Shown here: positions 21,219-22,235 of the stretch, one piece after another | How positions within the stretch are numbered: the stretch's first letter is position 1 | Layout of the letters: every line of letters starts with the position of its first letter | NCBI GenBank assembly: GCA_041594355.1 | Contig: JBFHMM010000036.1 | Location: forward strand, 1 to 22,235 | Source of the DNA: JAIUZI01 sp041594355 | GTDB taxonomy: Bacteria; Pseudomonadota; Alphaproteobacteria; Rhodobacterales; Rhodobacteraceae | Reading direction: 5' to 3' | DNA: 22,235 nt | The notes under the pieces: generated by a model | Seen by the model: the letters and a program-made list of their open reading frames with translations, nothing else | Databases searched by the model: none | Told to the model about the DNA's origin: nothing | Made by a program: the position numbers and the translations under genes

Positions 21219-22235
21219 ATGTCGTGGTTTGGAAATCTGGGCGGGCTGTTTGCCGCCGATATGGCGATCGACCTCGGCACGGCAAACACGCTGGTCTACG
21301 TCAAGGGACGGGGCGTCATCCTCAGCGAACCCTCGGTGGTGGCCTACCACGTCAAGGACGGCGTGAAAAAGGTGCTCGCCGTGGGCGAGGACGCCAAGCT
21401 GATGCTGGGCCGGACCCCCGGCAGCATCGAGGCGATCCGCCCGATGCGCGAAGGTGTCATCGCCGACTTTGACACCGCCGAGGAAATGATCAAGCATTTC
21501 ATCCGCAAGGTGCACAAGCGTTCTACCTTCTCCAAGCCCAAGATCATCGTCTGCGTTCCGCACGGCGCCACCCCGGTGGAAAAACGCGCCATCCGCCAGT
21601 CGGTGCTGTCCGCCGGCGCCCGCCGCGCCGGGCTGATCGCCGAACCCATCGCGGCGGCCATCGGCGCCGGTATGCCGATCACCGATCCCACCGGCAACAT
21701 GGTCGTCGACATCGGCGGCGGCACGACCGAGGTGGCGGTTCTGTCGCTGGGCGACATCGTATATGCCCGCTCGGTCCGCGTCGGCGGCGACCGGATGGAC
21801 GAGGCGATCATCTCCTACCTGCGCCGCCAGCAGAACCTGCTGGTGGGCGAATCCACCGCCGAGCGCATCAAGACCAGCATCGGCACCGCGCGGATGCCCG
21901 ATGACGGGCGCGGCACCTCGATGCAGATCCGCGGCCGCGACCTCCTGAACGGCGTGCCCAAGGAAATCGAGATCTCCCAGGCGCAGGTCGCCGAGGCGCT
22001 TGCCGAACCGGTGCAGCAGATCTGCGAGGCGGTGATGACCGCGCTGGAAACCACCCCCCCCGACCTGGCCGCCGACATCGTCGACCGTGGCGTCATGCTG
22101 ACGGGGGGCGGCGCGCTGCTGGGCGATCTGGACCTTGCCCTGCGCGAATCCACCGGGCTGGCGGTTTCCATCGCGGACGAGAGCCTGAATTGCGTGGCGC
22201 TGGGTACCGGCAAGGCGCTGGAGTACGAAAAGCAG
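21219..22235 (+). CDS. mreB: Rod shape-determining protein MreB (3' end outside window)
   Basis: A bacterial actin that polymerises under the inner membrane and guides the elongasome, setting rod shape. The window holds 339 codons, nearly the whole ~345-aa protein, with no stop reached. Actin-fold nucleotide motifs are present: phosphate 1 DMAIDLGTANTLVY (about 14-27), phosphate 2 VVDIGGGTTEVAV (162-174), and the adenosine motif VMLTGGGALLGDL near the end. MSWFGNLGGLFAADM is a short N-terminal amphipathic-like start that could aid membrane contact. ATG 21219 has AGGATC about 9 nt upstream. In related alphaproteobacteria mreB is followed by mreC, mreD, mrdA and rodA; that part is not in the window. 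The 137 bp upstream, after the TetR remnant, should hold its promoter. Confidence 0.95.
   Translation, partial: MSWFGNLGGLFAADMAIDLGTANTLVYVKGRGVILSEPSVVAYHVKDGVKKVLAVGEDAKLMLGRTPGSIEAIRPMREGVIADFDTAEEMIKHFIRKVHKRSTFSKPKIIVCVPHGATPVEKRAIRQSVLSAGARRAGLIAEPIAAAIGAGMPITDPTGNMVVDIGGGTTEVAVLSLGDIVYARSVRVGGDRMDEAIISYLRRQQNLLVGESTAERIKTSIGTARMPDDGRGTSMQIRGRDLLNGVPKEIEISQAQVAEALAEPVQQICEAVMTALETTPPDLAADIVDRGVMLTGGGALLGDLDLALRESTGLAVSIADESLNCVALGTGKALEYEKQ

Overview
This looks like a chromosomal segment of a GC-rich alphaproteobacterium, most likely a marine Rhodobacterales (roseobacter-type) lineage. The inference rests on gene content: an archaeal-type class I lysyl-tRNA synthetase (lysK), nadD followed by a Tat-exported dacB, leuA close upstream of mreB, and protein wording typical of that group. 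No rRNA, tRNA or CRISPR array was found.

Layout. Positions 1-320 hold the right end of an IS5-type insertion sequence. ettA (310-1959, minus) is intact. At 2110-2642 is a frameshifted HExxH-type protein gene, followed by an intact response regulator with a degenerate GGDEF-like output domain (2721-3695, minus). From 4137 to 6457 on the minus strand lies a wrecked polar amino acid ABC transporter operon: binding protein, permease, ATPase, and the start of a class III aminotransferase. It carries frameshifts, in-frame amber codons, internal deletions and an inserted palindromic element. Then come nadD and dacB (plus), an L,D-transpeptidase and a TerB-like gene (minus), lysK (plus), a Tat-exported metallo-beta-lactamase-fold enzyme and a small zincin (plus), an unknown membrane protein and nadE (minus), an exported protein of 18 MORN repeats (plus), and a short-chain dehydrogenase (minus). 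leuA follows with a leucine leader peptide and strong terminator, then a VOC-fold protein. Remnants of an SDR gene and a TetR gene come next, and finally mreB, which runs off the window.

Two features stand out. First, a 102-bp almost wholly palindromic element occurs twice (4902-5007 and 8758-8863, counting flanking TA dinucleotides). Both copies are flanked by TA, as expected of a miniature inverted-repeat element (MITE) mobilised by an IS630/mariner-type transposase. One copy interrupts the broken permease gene. The other lies in a convergent gap, where it supplies part of the stop codon of the L,D-transpeptidase. Second, accessory genes are broken at high density (about nine remnants) while housekeeping genes stay open. 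This suggests recent relaxation of selection or genome erosion rather than uniform sequencing error.

The intact genes serve mainly core functions: translation (EttA, LysK), NAD synthesis (NadD, NadE), peptidoglycan and cell shape (DacB, L,D-transpeptidase, MreB), and leucine synthesis with an apparent translation-coupled leader. All family assignments come from reading motifs by eye; no database search was run.
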